DNA of 64,000 nucleotides from Clostridia bacterium (GCA_017537175.1 JAFYLH010000014.1:42278-106277), one strand, 5' to 3'; counted from the first letter of the stretch, positions 34,424 to 44,310 are shown. Numbers and translations: made by a program. The notes: a model not told the origin generated them from the letters alone.

Positions 34424-35417
34424 CAATAAAATAATTGAAACCTTTGATCCCGAAAACATACTTGAGGTTCATAACCTTCGCAAGTGTTTTCCTCTTAAGA
34501 AGACCCTTACCGGTAAGGTAACTAGAGAGCTAATTGCGGTTGATGATGTATCCTTTGGATTAAAAGCAGGTGAGACCTTAGGTATAGTAGGTGAGTCAGG
34601 ATGCGGTAAGACCACACTTGGCAGAGCTATCCTTAAGCTCCATCAGCCCACAAGCGGTCGCATTATATTTGAGGGTCAGGATATTACCGACTTTAAATCC
34701 TCACAGATGCGTGAGATCAGAAAGAAGATGCAGATCATCTTCCAGGATCCCTATTCGTCACTTCCTCCCAGAAGTACAGTAGGCGGTATTCTTTCCGAGC
34801 CTGTAACGGTACATAACATTGTACCCAAGTCACAGGTAAAGGAATATGTACTTGATCTTATGGATAAGTGCGGTCTTCGTGATTATTATTACGAAAGATA
34901 TCCCCACGAGTTTTCGGGCGGACAGAGACAGCGTATCTGTATAGCAAGAGCGCTTTCGGTAAATCCCAAGCTTGTTGTATGCGACGAGCCTGTTTCGGCA
35001 CTTGATGTGTCTATCCAGGCGCAGATCATAAATCTGCTTAAAAAGCTTCAGCAGAATATGAATCTTACATATATATTCATTTCCCATGATCTGTCTGTTG
35101 TTAAGTTTATTTCGGATAAGATCGGTGTAATGTATCTCGGTTCAATGGTTGAGTACGGTGCAAAGGCTGATATATTCTCCAATCCTCTCCATCCTTATAC
35201 TCAGGCGTTATTTTCTGCGATACCTCATCCCGACCCTGATGTAAAGATGAACCGTATTATACTTAAGGGTGATATTCCTTCACCTGCAAATCCTCCCAAG
35301 GGCTGCCGCTTCCACACCAGATGTCCTTATGCTAAGGATATTTGTAAGGAGGTAACACCCGAATTTAAGGATTACGGCAACGGACACTGTGCTGCTTGCC
35401 ACCTTCTTGATGAATAA
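34416..35417 (+). CDS. oppF: Oligopeptide ABC transporter ATPase, OppF type
   Basis: The start is set at ATG 34416 (333 residues), after AGGAGG inside the end of oppD. The protein has Walker [22 protein letters not shown]-loop [12 protein letters not shown], signature [17 protein letters not shown], Walker [14 protein letters not shown], and C-terminal Cys residues ([23 protein letters not shown]). It completes the OppABCDF importer. Its stop overlaps the next start as TAATG, so the following small membrane protein is translationally coupled. Confidence 0.95.
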   Translation: MADNKIIETFDPENILEVHNLRKCFPLKKTLTGKVTRELIAVDDVSFGLKAGETLGIVGESGCGKTTLGRAILKLHQPTSGRIIFEGQDITDFKSSQMREIRKKMQIIFQDPYSSLPPRSTVGGILSEPVTVHNIVPKSQVKEYVLDLMDKCGLRDYYYERYPHEFSGGQRQRICIARALSVNPKLVVCDEPVSALDVSIQAQIINLLKKLQQNMNLTYIFISHDLSVVKFISDKIGVMYLGSMVEYGAKADIFSNPLHPYTQALFSAIPHPDPDVKMNRIILKGDIPSPANPPKGCRFHTRCPYAKDICKEVTPEFKDYGNGHCAACHLLDE

Positions 35418-35674
35418 TGAGCGATAAGAAAAACAAAAAGAAAAAAGAAAAAATAACCTATATTGACGATGGCAGAACGATTTCCGACATGTCGGGTGTC
35501 AAAAGCAATCTTGATTGGACCCGCAAGGGAACAACCTCAAGCTTTGGTGATATCTGGAGAACATATTGGAGCGCTGTAAGAATGATGATCAAGCCGATGC
35601 TTGTCACAATTGCATTTTTGTGCGTTGCTTTTTTGATCGTTACTTTTATATTCTGGCTGATGTTGATAAAATAA
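35417..35674 (+). CDS. Small single-pass membrane protein
   Basis: The 85-residue protein has a very basic start ([12 protein letters not shown]), a short soluble part (DWTRKGTTSSFGDIWRTYW), and one strong helix near 58-82 (MLVTIAFLCVAFLIVTFIF) ending at the C-terminus. It overlaps oppF by one base (TAATG) and is followed 18 bp later by the first TlpA-type lipoprotein. I do not recognise a family. Its position suggests an accessory of the transporter or a link to the lipoproteins. Confidence 0.7.
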   Translation: MSDKKNKKKKEKITYIDDGRTISDMSGVKSNLDWTRKGTTSSFGDIWRTYWSAVRMMIKPMLVTIAFLCVAFLIVTFIFWLMLIK

Positions 35675-35692
35675 AAACTATTAGGAGAACAC

Positions 35693-38509
35693 ATGGAAAA
35701 CAAATTTTTAACAGAATCCGTTGGCGGATCTGTAATGAAGAGTAAGAAAAATAGAATTTATCTTATCTCTGCAGTTGTTGTCATCCTTGTTGCTATGATT
35801 TTGACCTTTTCCGCCTGTAAAGGTGGGAAGGGATCTGCAGGTGTCGAGCTTACCGGCGATCCTGCATCATATTCCGTTACCGTAAAAACTGTCGGCGGTA
35901 TGGCAATGTCCGAGATAGATGTATATATCTATCTTGATGATACTCTTGAGGATATGCATGATTATGCAAAGACCGATGAGAATGGAACCGTAACCTTTAA
36001 TATGCCCGAGTATGATAACTATGCTATCGTGCTTTCAGGTGTAAAAAAGGGTTACGATGTTGCCGCAAGCTATAAATTTGATGATAAGAACGCGGTGATC
36101 GAGCTCACATCCTCACTCATAACCGACGAGGATATTTCTACCGCTAAGCTTGATGTTGGCAGTGTAATGTATGATTTCACTCTTATGAAGCCTGATGAAA
36201 CCGAGATTACTCTCTCTGAGGTTTTAAAAGAAAAGGATATGGTACTTCTCAACTTCTGGTATACAACCTGTTCCTGGTGTGTAGAAGAGTTTCCTATTAT
36301 GAATGAGGTATATGAGGAGTATAAGGACAGAATCGAAATCATTGCTGTTGACCCCATGGATGACACTAACGCAGTTAAGACATTCCAGGCTCAGTATGGA
36401 TTAAACTTCCCTATGGCAGCATGTTCTGCCTCCTGGGCTAATGTCTTCCCTATAGAAGGATACCCTACATCTGTTATCATAGACCGTTACGGTGTTATCT
36501 GTCTTATAGAGTCGGGTGCTATTACAAGCAAGACACCTTTCATCTCTACCTTTGAACATTTTACCGGTGATGATTATGAGCAGAAGCTTTTTATGGGCGG
36601 TGTATCTGATCTTGTTACAAGGATCAAGCCAACTGTAGAGATGGCTTCTTCCGAAGAAATTGCAGCTATAATCAATCAGGGCGATATCAATGTAACATAC
36701 AGACCCGAAACCGATGAAGATTCTGCAGAGTATTCCTGGCCCTTTATCGAGGGTGAAAAGCTCGGACAGAGCTGTGTATATGCTTCTAACATTGACATTG
36801 ACGATTCCTTTGCCATTATGTATTGTGATGTAGAGCTCAAGGCAGGTCAGGCTCTTGGATTGGATTTTCTTGCTTCATCCGAGCAGGGCTGCGATGTTCT
36901 TTATGTAATTGTAGATGACGAGGATGTATTCCAGATCTCGGGTGTATCTGAAACCGAACAATGGCAGTCTTGTTATCCTGTTGTTGCCGAAAAGGATGGC
37001 ACATACGAGGTTGCTCTTTGCTACCTTAAGGACAGCGACGGTGCAGAAGGTGAGGATACCGTATATATTGACAATATGAGAATTGTTGATGTTTCGGCTA
37101 TAGATGTTGATACATATCTTCCCAGAAATGCAGCAGTCACCGAGGACGGCGAAAACTATGAGTACGCCACCGTTGTATATAATGAAAGCGACGGATATTA
37201 TCATGTTGGTACTGCAAACGGTCCCCTCCTTCTTGCCGATCTTATGAATTATACTCAGTTCAGTGAAGAAGAGACTCTGCAGGAGATCGTTACAAGCGGT
37301 AGTGCCGATAAGGACGGCATAAGCCTCTACAACAAGGTAGAGGAGGGTGGAGCAGGTATGGTTAAGTACTTCTCATACGCCTCTAACTCTACTCTTAACG
37401 GTGTTTGCACAGTTAACAAGGAGCTTGCCGAAATGCTTAAGCAGGTAGCTGACATTGCTGGCTTTAGCGAAGACGAAAATGAGTGGCTCAAGATCTGTAA
37501 GTATTTCAAGGCTTACGGTAAGGGAACAGCTCAGCTTGAGGATCCCATCAAGGGTCTTGCACCCTTCTGTGCCTACAAGACCACTCTCGGCAAGAATGTT
37601 CCCACAAACTATTTCTACTACAACAGAGCTATCATACCCAGAGGTCTTTTCTCTGAGTTTATACCCGCTCAGTCGGGTGTGTACCGTTTCACCTCCAAGA
37701 GCGATTATAAGGACGGTATCGATGCATGGGTATTTGACGAAAACGGTGTTAATATCTATACATACGAGCATGAGGAAAGACTTTACACTGATGATATAAA
37801 CTGCTCTATGGTATATTATATGGAAGCAGGTAAGCCCTATTATATCAATATGGCTTTCTGGGATATTTACGCAACAGGATATATCTACTACGATGTTGAA
37901 TATCTCGGTGCTTCGGTTAATCTTTTCCGCACCTGTGCTCCCGGTTACTTCACCTATGACAGTGATGCAACAGGAAGTCAGATCTATGATATCATTTCCG
38001 GCGGTATCGAGCCTGTACTTAAGAACGGTAAGTATTACGAATCTGAGGATAACAGCTTAATTTATGCTGACTTCACATATCCTACAAGAGTATTCGGTCA
38101 CTCTATCGTTGAAATGATCGACCTTGGCGGCTTTGATTTCTCCAAGTCAGAAACAGATGGCGAAATTCTTGCTTACCTCAAGCAGAACGACAACGATCCC
38201 GAAAAGACCAGAGAGTACTTAAAGAAGCTTTGGGGCGAGGATTATGATGCCAATGCTGATATTTATGAGCTCGAGGATGTTCTTAACGGCATATATCACG
38301 GTTCGGGTCCCGATCTTACAGAAGAGATCAGAGCCTATGTTAACAAGGTTGACAAATCCGGCAAGGCTGAGCTTGAAGGCTGTGTTGTTGTCGACGAGAG
38401 ACTTGCCGAGATACTTCAGCTTCTTATGAACAAGTATACATTTGAAGATGTTGAAAACTCTTGGATCAAGCTTTGTTACTACTATGACTATCTTGGTCCT
38501 GCAAAATAA
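35693..38509 (+). CDS. Large lipoprotein with TlpA-type thioredoxin domain
   Basis: The 938-residue protein has a lipobox near residue 42 (LTFSAC) after an unusually long start; AGGAG supports the ATG at 35693. Next comes a carboxypeptidase-regulatory or CnaB-like beta domain (about 60-130: VTVKTVGGMAMSEIDVYIYL to VKKGYD). The TlpA/ResA-like domain (about 155-300) has FWYTTCSWCVEEFPIM with CSWC at 193-196 and the cis-Pro strand GYPTSVIIDRYG. A jelly-roll-like part (about 320-480) follows. The rest holds two copies of a module also present in two neighbouring proteins (about 491-608 and 744-938; keys DGYYH and W(I/L)K(I/L)C). It is probably an extracytoplasmic thiol-disulfide enzyme tethered near the peptide importer. 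Its substrate is unknown. Confidence 0.8.
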   Translation: MENKFLTESVGGSVMKSKKNRIYLISAVVVILVAMILTFSACKGGKGSAGVELTGDPASYSVTVKTVGGMAMSEIDVYIYLDDTLEDMHDYAKTDENGTVTFNMPEYDNYAIVLSGVKKGYDVAASYKFDDKNAVIELTSSLITDEDISTAKLDVGSVMYDFTLMKPDETEITLSEVLKEKDMVLLNFWYTTCSWCVEEFPIMNEVYEEYKDRIEIIAVDPMDDTNAVKTFQAQYGLNFPMAACSASWANVFPIEGYPTSVIIDRYGVICLIESGAITSKTPFISTFEHFTGDDYEQKLFMGGVSDLVTRIKPTVEMASSEEIAAIINQGDINVTYRPETDEDSAEYSWPFIEGEKLGQSCVYASNIDIDDSFAIMYCDVELKAGQALGLDFLASSEQGCDVLYVIVDDEDVFQISGVSETEQWQSCYPVVAEKDGTYEVALCYLKDSDGAEGEDTVYIDNMRIVDVSAIDVDTYLPRNAAVTEDGENYEYATVVYNESDGYYHVGTANGPLLLADLMNYTQFSEEETLQEIVTSGSADKDGISLYNKVEEGGAGMVKYFSYASNSTLNGVCTVNKELAEMLKQVADIAGFSEDENEWLKICKYFKAYGKGTAQLEDPIKGLAPFCAYKTTLGKNVPTNYFYYNRAIIPRGLFSEFIPAQSGVYRFTSKSDYKDGIDAWVFDENGVNIYTYEHEERLYTDDINCSMVYYMEAGKPYYINMAFWDIYATGYIYYDVEYLGASVNLFRTCAPGYFTYDSDATGSQIYDIISGGIEPVLKNGKYYESEDNSLIYADFTYPTRVFGHSIVEMIDLGGFDFSKSETDGEILAYLKQNDNDPEKTREYLKKLWGEDYDANADIYELEDVLNGIYHGSGPDLTEEIRAYVNKVDKSGKAELEGCVVVDERLAEILQLLMNKYTFEDVENSWIKLCYYYDYLGPAK

Positions 38510-38523
38510 TCGGAGATAATAAT

Positions 38524-39750
38524 ATGATGACTATGAGACGCATTACAGCAGTGGCCCTTGCAGTGATCTGCCTGGCCACACTGCTGGTCGCTTGTAGCGG
38601 TGGCGACAAAGAATATACCGTAACCGTTAAGGATTACCTTGGAAATCCCTATACCGGTATTGTAGTTGAGTTCAAGCAGGACGGCAATAAGGTCGCAATG
38701 CAGAGCTGCAATGAAGAGGGTATTGCAAAAAAGACCCTTGCATCCGGTAAATATGATATTGAGCTTAAATTTAGTGATGATGAAGCCTCATATCACTATG
38801 ACAAGGATATCGTCGCTACCTCCCGTGACAATAATATAGATGTTATTCTTTCAAGAGTTGTTTCGGGCGAGCCCAAATCTTATTTTGCGGTAGACGGTGA
38901 TTATGATATCTATACTGTTGCGGCAGGCTGTACCTATCTTGAGCTTTCGGAGGGCAAAAACTATGTTATCTTTGTTCCTACCGAAGCAGGAACCTACGAG
39001 TTTTCTGTTGTCGACGGTGCTGATGCTGCAATAGGATACTACGGTGCACCTCATTATATTCAGGAAATTAATAACGCAGAGGTTGTTGATAACAAGTTTA
39101 CTATTTCTGTTACTCAGGGTATGATCGGTACAACCGAGGGCGGTACCTCCTCCTATGTTATAGGCTTGGATAAGGGTGACGCTGATAACTGTGTTCTCGG
39201 TATCGAGAGAATCGGTGATCCTGCTTGGTCTATAGAGGATGAGCCTTGGGATGTCTACACCGAAACAGTAGAGCTTAATCAGTACACTCTTCCCGAGGGC
39301 TATAGCCTTGGTGAGTTTGATCTGACCGAAAGCTCTGATAAATATAATCTTGTATTCAATGATAATGACGGATTCTATCATCTTGACAGCACAGACGGTC
39401 CTCTTGTGCTTGTAAGACTTGCCGAGGATACTGATTATATTGCTTGCTTTGCTACAATGCTTGACCGTTCAGGCGTAACAAAGTATTACTTTGATGAAAA
39501 CGATGAGTTTGTTAAGAAGGAAAGCTATTCCGAGTGTCTCTTGAAGTATATTGAATATGTTGACGAGGATGAGGGTGTATATCCTCTTACCGAAGACCTT
39601 AAGTACATTATTCAGTCAAGAGGCGAATATGTCGGCTGGTGGGATATTGACAGCAATGGTTATATATTTAAGGATTTAAACGGCAATAAGATCAAGGATA
39701 TCAACCCTGATATCGCTTGGCTTATGATGTGCTGTTATATTGAGAAATAA
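38524..39750 (+). CDS. Lipoprotein with beta domain and shared C-terminal module
   Basis: The 408-residue protein has a lipobox (LLVAC) near residue 24, then a CnaB/carboxypeptidase-regulatory-like beta domain (about 30-105: YTVTVKDYLGNPYTGIVVEF, KKTLASGKYDIEL) like those at the start of its neighbours, but no thioredoxin domain. A middle beta part (about 120-240) precedes the shared module (273-408): DGFYHLDSTDGPLVLVRL, GVYPLTEDLKYIIQ, and a last WLMMCCYIEK. It lies 14 bp after the large TlpA lipoprotein gene and 8 bp before the next TlpA lipoprotein gene. I recognise no named family for the C-terminal half. Confidence 0.72.
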   Translation: MMTMRRITAVALAVICLATLLVACSGGDKEYTVTVKDYLGNPYTGIVVEFKQDGNKVAMQSCNEEGIAKKTLASGKYDIELKFSDDEASYHYDKDIVATSRDNNIDVILSRVVSGEPKSYFAVDGDYDIYTVAAGCTYLELSEGKNYVIFVPTEAGTYEFSVVDGADAAIGYYGAPHYIQEINNAEVVDNKFTISVTQGMIGTTEGGTSSYVIGLDKGDADNCVLGIERIGDPAWSIEDEPWDVYTETVELNQYTLPEGYSLGEFDLTESSDKYNLVFNDNDGFYHLDSTDGPLVLVRLAEDTDYIACFATMLDRSGVTKYYFDENDEFVKKESYSECLLKYIEYVDEDEGVYPLTEDLKYIIQSRGEYVGWWDIDSNGYIFKDLNGNKIKDINPDIAWLMMCCYIEK

Positions 39751-39758
39751 GGTATTAT

Positions 39759-40613
39759 ATGATAAAAAGAATTATCAATTTATTTCTTGTGTTTTCTTTA
39801 CTTTTCGGTGTCGCAGGCTGCACATTGCAGTCTGCATCCGAAAGGGAATACAAAATTACCGTTATTACCGAAGGCGGAATGCCTTTTAGCTCCGTGCCTG
39901 TTATTGTATATAGCGGAACGGATAAGAATGATCTTGTATGGAGAGCTGAAACCGATTCTCAAGGTAGTATAACCTTTACAGCAAAAGTATCTGACGATTA
40001 TATTGCTGTGGTCGAAGATATACCTCAAGGTTATGACAATAAGGAATATTATTCTGTTGAATCGTATGAGACAGTAATTACCCCTGAGATTCTTCTTGAA
40101 GAGAAGGTAGACCTTACGGGTATCAGCTATGACTTAGGAGACATTATCCACGATTTCACAGTATGTGATGCCGAGGGTAATGAGCATAAACTTTCCGATA
40201 TCTTAAAGGATAAGAAGATGGTAATGCTCAATTTCTGGTATCTTAACTGTATGCCGTGTAAGATGGAATTTCCTTATCTTGAAGAAGCATATCAGCAATA
40301 CAATGACAAACTTGAGGTTATTGCGTTGAATCCCGTAGACGGCACCAATGCAACCGTATCGGCATTCGCTGATGAAATGGGACTCAGCTTTCCTATGTCT
40401 GTGTGCGACCCCATATGGGAGAGTGCTATGCAGTTAAGCGCTTATCCCACTACCGTGATCATAGACCGTTACGGTATGATCGGTATGATCCATAAAGGAT
40501 ACATTACAGAGACAGATACCTTCAATGACATTTTTGAATATTTCACCTCTGACGGTTATGTACAGTCTACTGTAAAAAATATAAGTGATATTTCACAGAA
40601 AGAAGGAGAATAA
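39759..40613 (+). CDS. TlpA-type thioredoxin-fold lipoprotein
   Basis: The 284-residue protein has a lipobox (LFGVAGC) near residue 20 and a beta domain (about 30-100: KITVITEGGMPFSSVPVIVY to IPQGYD). A TlpA/ResA-like domain (about 125-275) follows, with FWYLNCMPCKMEFPYL (CMPC 164-167) and cis-Pro strand AYPTTVIIDRYGMIG. It is the short version of the 938-residue neighbour without the C-terminal modules. Acting outside the membrane, it would reduce or exchange disulfides and could receive electrons from the polyferredoxin fusion 20 kb away (inference). AAGG at short distance supports the ATG. The next gene starts two bases after its stop. Confidence 0.85.
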   Translation: MIKRIINLFLVFSLLFGVAGCTLQSASEREYKITVITEGGMPFSSVPVIVYSGTDKNDLVWRAETDSQGSITFTAKVSDDYIAVVEDIPQGYDNKEYYSVESYETVITPEILLEEKVDLTGISYDLGDIIHDFTVCDAEGNEHKLSDILKDKKMVMLNFWYLNCMPCKMEFPYLEEAYQQYNDKLEVIALNPVDGTNATVSAFADEMGLSFPMSVCDPIWESAMQLSAYPTTVIIDRYGMIGMIHKGYITETDTFNDIFEYFTSDGYVQSTVKNISDISQKEGE

Positions 40614-40614
40614 A

Positions 40615-41031
40615 ATGAAAACATTCAACAAGCTTTTCTGCATCGTTCTTGCACTTTGCTTTATGCTCAGCTTCGCTGCATGTACTGCAAATGTTGTAGA
40701 GAATAATGAAGAAGACCCTACCCCTAACAATGATGTTGCAGAATCAGAAAACAATGCAGCTGATGATACCGCATCTGCAGGCTTTAAAGTAACCGTTGTA
40801 GACGAAAGCGGTGCACCTGTTGAAGGTGTAATGCTTCAGATCTGTAAGGAGAACTGTATTCCTGCCTCAACCGATGCTGAGGGCATTGCGACCTTTAATA
40901 TTGAGGCAAGTGCTGAGCATAAGCTTTCTGTTCTCACACTCCCCGAGGGTTATGAGTATAACGGAGAAGCCGAGATCTATCTTGAAGACGGTATGACCGA
41001 AACAACCGTTACTGTAACAAAGGTGGCATAA
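40615..41031 (+). CDS. Small lipoprotein with carboxypeptidase-regulatory-like domain
   Basis: The true start is the ATG at 40615, preceded by AAGGAG at the end of the previous gene. The 138-residue protein has a lipobox (LSFAAC), an acidic low-complexity linker, and one beta domain (about 60-138: FKVTVVDESGAPVEGVMLQI, STDAEGIATFNIE, LPEGYEYNGEAEIYLEDG). The domain matches both the N-terminal domains of the TlpA lipoproteins and, more closely, the C-terminal domain of the 413-residue protein at 45172. It is probably a structural or binding partner of those proteins. Confidence 0.75.
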   Translation: MKTFNKLFCIVLALCFMLSFAACTANVVENNEEDPTPNNDVAESENNAADDTASAGFKVTVVDESGAPVEGVMLQICKENCIPASTDAEGIATFNIEASAEHKLSVLTLPEGYEYNGEAEIYLEDGMTETTVTVTKVA

Positions 41032-41033
41032 TT

Positions 41034-41999
41034 ATGAAGAACACCGTAAATAAAAAGGCGTTCAGCCTTGGCGGCATAGGGATCATACTTATTACTGCAC
41101 TTATGCTTTCCTTAGCTCTCGGACTTAACGGCTGTAAGGCACCTAAGCAAACTGTCGAAGGCGATGAGACAGCTGATGTAAGCGGTGAAGCGGTGGTAGA
41201 AACAGCTGATATCACTGAAGAAGCAGTAGACCAAACCGAGGAACTTCCCGCTGATACATCCGATGATACTACCGAAGCTCCTGTTACTCAGGACACCACA
41301 GAGGCTGATGTTACAACCAATGTAACTAATCCCGGCGGTACTGTTATAACCGGTGCAGGCAGTGCATCCGAGCCTTATCTCGAGATTCCCAATGAGGATA
41401 TGACTGTAACTACAGTTAGTATTCCCGCAAGATCTGAGCTTTATTACGATATATACCGTGTTGGCGGTATGTACCTCACCGTTAACGATCCTGACGCGTA
41501 TATTATTTGTGATAACCTCCAGTATGACGCTGTAAACGGTCAGATATATATGCAGGTTCCTAACGCTCTTGCCAGTGATTCTATTAGTTTCCGTGTTGGT
41601 AACTACAGTAATACAGCCAAGTCATTTACTTTGATTTTCACTAGTCCTCTTGGCAGCTATCAGAACCCCGCTGTAGTAGACGGCTTGTCCGAGGGCTTTA
41701 ATGTATCGTTGGAAGAAGGTAATGAGACCGGCTTCTACTTCAAGCACTATGCTACGCAGAACGGTGTTATCCGTTTTTATATGCAGGCTTCTGTAGACAG
41801 CATATTCATTGTAACTAACAACAGAAACTCTGCTCAGAGAACCTCTGATTCTGACGCTGCAACTGATGCTAACGGTAATGAATATGTTGAGATTGAGGTT
41901 AATCAGGGTGATGAGCTTCTCATCAATGTTGGTGCTATGCCCAACAAGAGAGGTAAATATCCTGCTGTTGAAATATACTGGAATGGTATATATAATTAA
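41034..41999 (+). CDS. Lipoprotein with two beta-sandwich domains
   Basis: The 321-residue protein has a hydrophobic start with LALGLNGC as lipobox (about residue 34) and a Thr/Glu/Asp-rich spacer (about 40-100). Two related beta domains follow that open with GSASEPYLEIPNEDM and GSYQNPAVVDGLSEG. The second has ETGFYFKHYATQNGVIRFYM and ends VNQGDELLINVGAMP. The same GxxxNPxxV opening and GDxLxIxVxxxxP ending occur in the 754-residue neighbour. The fold resembles the pre-peptidase C-terminal (PPC) type, but I do not claim the family. AGGTGG precedes the ATG. It is 2 bp after the previous gene and 18 bp before the next. Confidence 0.7.
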   Translation: MKNTVNKKAFSLGGIGIILITALMLSLALGLNGCKAPKQTVEGDETADVSGEAVVETADITEEAVDQTEELPADTSDDTTEAPVTQDTTEADVTTNVTNPGGTVITGAGSASEPYLEIPNEDMTVTTVSIPARSELYYDIYRVGGMYLTVNDPDAYIICDNLQYDAVNGQIYMQVPNALASDSISFRVGNYSNTAKSFTLIFTSPLGSYQNPAVVDGLSEGFNVSLEEGNETGFYFKHYATQNGVIRFYMQASVDSIFIVTNNRNSAQRTSDSDAATDANGNEYVEIEVNQGDELLINVGAMPNKRGKYPAVEIYWNGIYN

Positions 42000-42017
42000 T
42001 TAAAAAGGAGTATTCAT

Positions 42018-44282
42018 ATGAAAAAAATAACAAGAAACATACTCAGCGTAATACTGATTGTTTCTGTACTTACTCTCCCTTTGACGTCATTTGCTGATGA
42101 TCCTATGCTCGGTGCTTATGATAATCCTTATTTTTTAAGTACTGCAAGCACTCACTTTACTGTTAATGTGGATGCTGAGTCCGAGGTATGGGTTAAGGTT
42201 GATGATTGTATAGGCTCCACACTTAATGTTATTAAGGCTACCACTGATGATTATATGATAATGTATTGCAGACAGCCTCATGTGCCTGAAACTACATCAG
42301 GGAAAAACACTCTTTCCTTAGTAATGGTTAGTGGTGCCGATATGTTTAATATTTATAATCCCGGTACTACTTCCGTTGAGCTTCAGCTTGAGCTTATCGG
42401 AGGCAGCGGAATTATTGAGCAGGGAACTGTTGAAAATCCTGAGCTTGTTACAATGTCTACCAATATGTTTGGTGGTGTTGGTGCATCGTTAACTAAGGAG
42501 CTTGCAGCCTCAAATGAAGGTTATTATTATAAAACTATAGCTCCTGCCGATGGTATTATAACTGTTTCAATAAGTGCGTATGATGCAGATTACAACAATG
42601 TTGGTTGGACATACTTTGTAAATAACGAAACAAAGGGTGTCTACGGTGATACACATTGGTCTGATGAAGAAGAGCCCGTTTACTATGAATCTGTAGAAGT
42701 AAGTAAGGATGATGTTGTTATAGCATTTGCTGCAACATACGATCCTGATAACCGGTGGACCAACCCCGCAGGCACAGTATCTGTTAACTTTAACTTTGAT
42801 GCTGTAGGTTCCAGCAACAACCCTGAAACCATCGAAGCGGGTGATCATACAGTTTCTGTTGAGGCAAGCTCCCAGGGTCATCACTATATATGGACTGCTA
42901 CAGAGGCGGGTACTGCTACAGTTATCATGTCTGAGGGTAATGCTAACGGTTGGCAGTATAGTGTTAATGTAGAACGTGTCGATGAAAGCTATGTTTATGG
43001 CGATACTCATTGGTGTAACGATGATCCTGTAGTTTCGAGTGAATCCTTTGAGGTTGTAGCCGGAGACAGCTTAAGGATTTTTGTTAACACATACAATCCC
43101 AACAATGAATTTGTTGCTCCTGCAGGTAACGTTAACTGGACACTTTCCTTTACTGCAGGTGAAGGTGATGGTGGCAACACAACACCCGAACCCGAACCCG
43201 AACCTGAGCCTGAACCCGAGCCCGATGTTCCTGCAAACACATACGAAAACAGTGATGTAGCTATTACTCTTGGCACCAAAGATTATCCTCTTCTTGAAGG
43301 TTACGACTATACAATATTTGCATTTGAGCCTTCTGATATCGGTAAGTATACATTTACTTCCACAAATGCACTTATCGGTATTGTAAGCTATAACGGTATG
43401 TGGGTAAGTACAGAGCCTACTGCTGAAATAATTAATTCCAATACTGCATACTGGGAATGTAACGGTGTTGGTCAGGCTATATGGCTTGCTGCAAAGTATA
43501 ATCCCGTTACAAGAGCTATCGACGATGGCTCAAGTGTTTCAATTACCGTAACCCGCGAGGATCTTGTTATTGACACAATTCCTTGGACTACATATGTTAA
43601 TACTCACAAGCCTGTTCCGTTTACATTTAACGGTGATGCAGATGCTCTTGAACCTGTAGAGGTATTTGACGATTACGTTAATGTGCCTGTGAAGGGTAGT
43701 GATGGTTATTATCACCTTGATTCTGCTACAGGTCCTATTCTTTACGTTGACCTTGACGATGCTATGATGAATCTTGTTGATGCAACAAGTTACGGTCAGG
43801 TTAAGGATATCATAATGGACGGTGACAAGATCGTTTCCAAGATCGATTATAACTCCGCTCTTATAGAATATTCTGAGTGTGCAGATGCTACACTCTGCCT
43901 CTATCCCCTTACCGACGACCTTATCGCTATATACAAGGGTACAGGTCATTTCCAGACTTGGTACGGTGAAGATGGTTTCCTTGGTACCACAACCGATGAC
44001 GCTTATCTCTTTGCTTGTTATTTCATCAATGACGGCAGCGTAAATAACAACAATAATAACAATAACGGTGGCAACAAGGTACCCACAGGAGGTCAGTCTT
44101 TTGGCAGCGGTACCACTACAAACGGCAAGCCCATAGGTTCCGGCAATACTGTAACCGGCACTCAGGTTGGAAAGCCTGTTGTTGGTGCAGCGCAGACCTT
44201 CGACCCTATTGCTATTAATGTAGCGGCTTTGGTTATCTCCGGTCTTGGTATTGCTGTTACAACCCGTAAGAAGAGATCCTGA
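42018..44282 (+). CDS. Membrane-anchored surface protein with repeats and shared module
   Basis: The 754-residue protein has a signal peptide (about 1-26, ending TSFADD). Beta domains include two near-identical repeats, with NGWQYSVN/NVGWTYFVN, YGDTHW, (E/S)ESVEV-type and PAGxV segments (about 180-260 and 285-385). A Pro-Glu linker (about 390-405) follows. Another beta part is followed by the shared module (about 553-673: DGYYHLDSATGPILYVDL, CLYPLTDDLIAIYK). An Asn-rich spacer, a Gly/Thr-rich tail and a C-terminal helix (INVAALVISGLGIAVTT) with RKKRS complete it. No LPXTG motif is seen before the helix, so the anchoring is by membrane or an atypical sortase signal. It is the last gene before a strong terminator. 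Confidence 0.72.
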   Translation: MKKITRNILSVILIVSVLTLPLTSFADDPMLGAYDNPYFLSTASTHFTVNVDAESEVWVKVDDCIGSTLNVIKATTDDYMIMYCRQPHVPETTSGKNTLSLVMVSGADMFNIYNPGTTSVELQLELIGGSGIIEQGTVENPELVTMSTNMFGGVGASLTKELAASNEGYYYKTIAPADGIITVSISAYDADYNNVGWTYFVNNETKGVYGDTHWSDEEEPVYYESVEVSKDDVVIAFAATYDPDNRWTNPAGTVSVNFNFDAVGSSNNPETIEAGDHTVSVEASSQGHHYIWTATEAGTATVIMSEGNANGWQYSVNVERVDESYVYGDTHWCNDDPVVSSESFEVVAGDSLRIFVNTYNPNNEFVAPAGNVNWTLSFTAGEGDGGNTTPEPEPEPEPEPEPDVPANTYENSDVAITLGTKDYPLLEGYDYTIFAFEPSDIGKYTFTSTNALIGIVSYNGMWVSTEPTAEIINSNTAYWECNGVGQAIWLAAKYNPVTRAIDDGSSVSITVTREDLVIDTIPWTTYVNTHKPVPFTFNGDADALEPVEVFDDYVNVPVKGSDGYYHLDSATGPILYVDLDDAMMNLVDATSYGQVKDIIMDGDKIVSKIDYNSALIEYSECADATLCLYPLTDDLIAIYKGTGHFQTWYGEDGFLGTTTDDAYLFACYFINDGSVNNNNNNNNGGNKVPTGGQSFGSGTTTNGKPIGSGNTVTGTQVGKPVVGAAQTFDPIAINVAALVISGLGIAVTTRKKRS
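43184..43225 (+). repeat. Short tandem repeat coding for Pro-Glu linker
   Basis: Seven or so copies of CCCGAA/CCTGAG variants give a PEPEPEP linker between domains of the anchored protein. It is coding low-complexity DNA and may vary in length between strains. Confidence 0.75.
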
Positions 44283-44310
44283 TTATTTGATGTAATAAAG
44301 CTATTAATAT

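Noticed and set aside
43184..43225. CRISPR or regulatory tandem repeat
   Set aside because: The repeat is in frame and codes for a Pro-Glu linker within a long gene; no spacers.
44190..44282. LPXTG sortase signal at the end of the 754-residue protein
   Set aside because: The C-terminal helix and basic tail are present, but no LPXTG-like pentapeptide precedes the helix.
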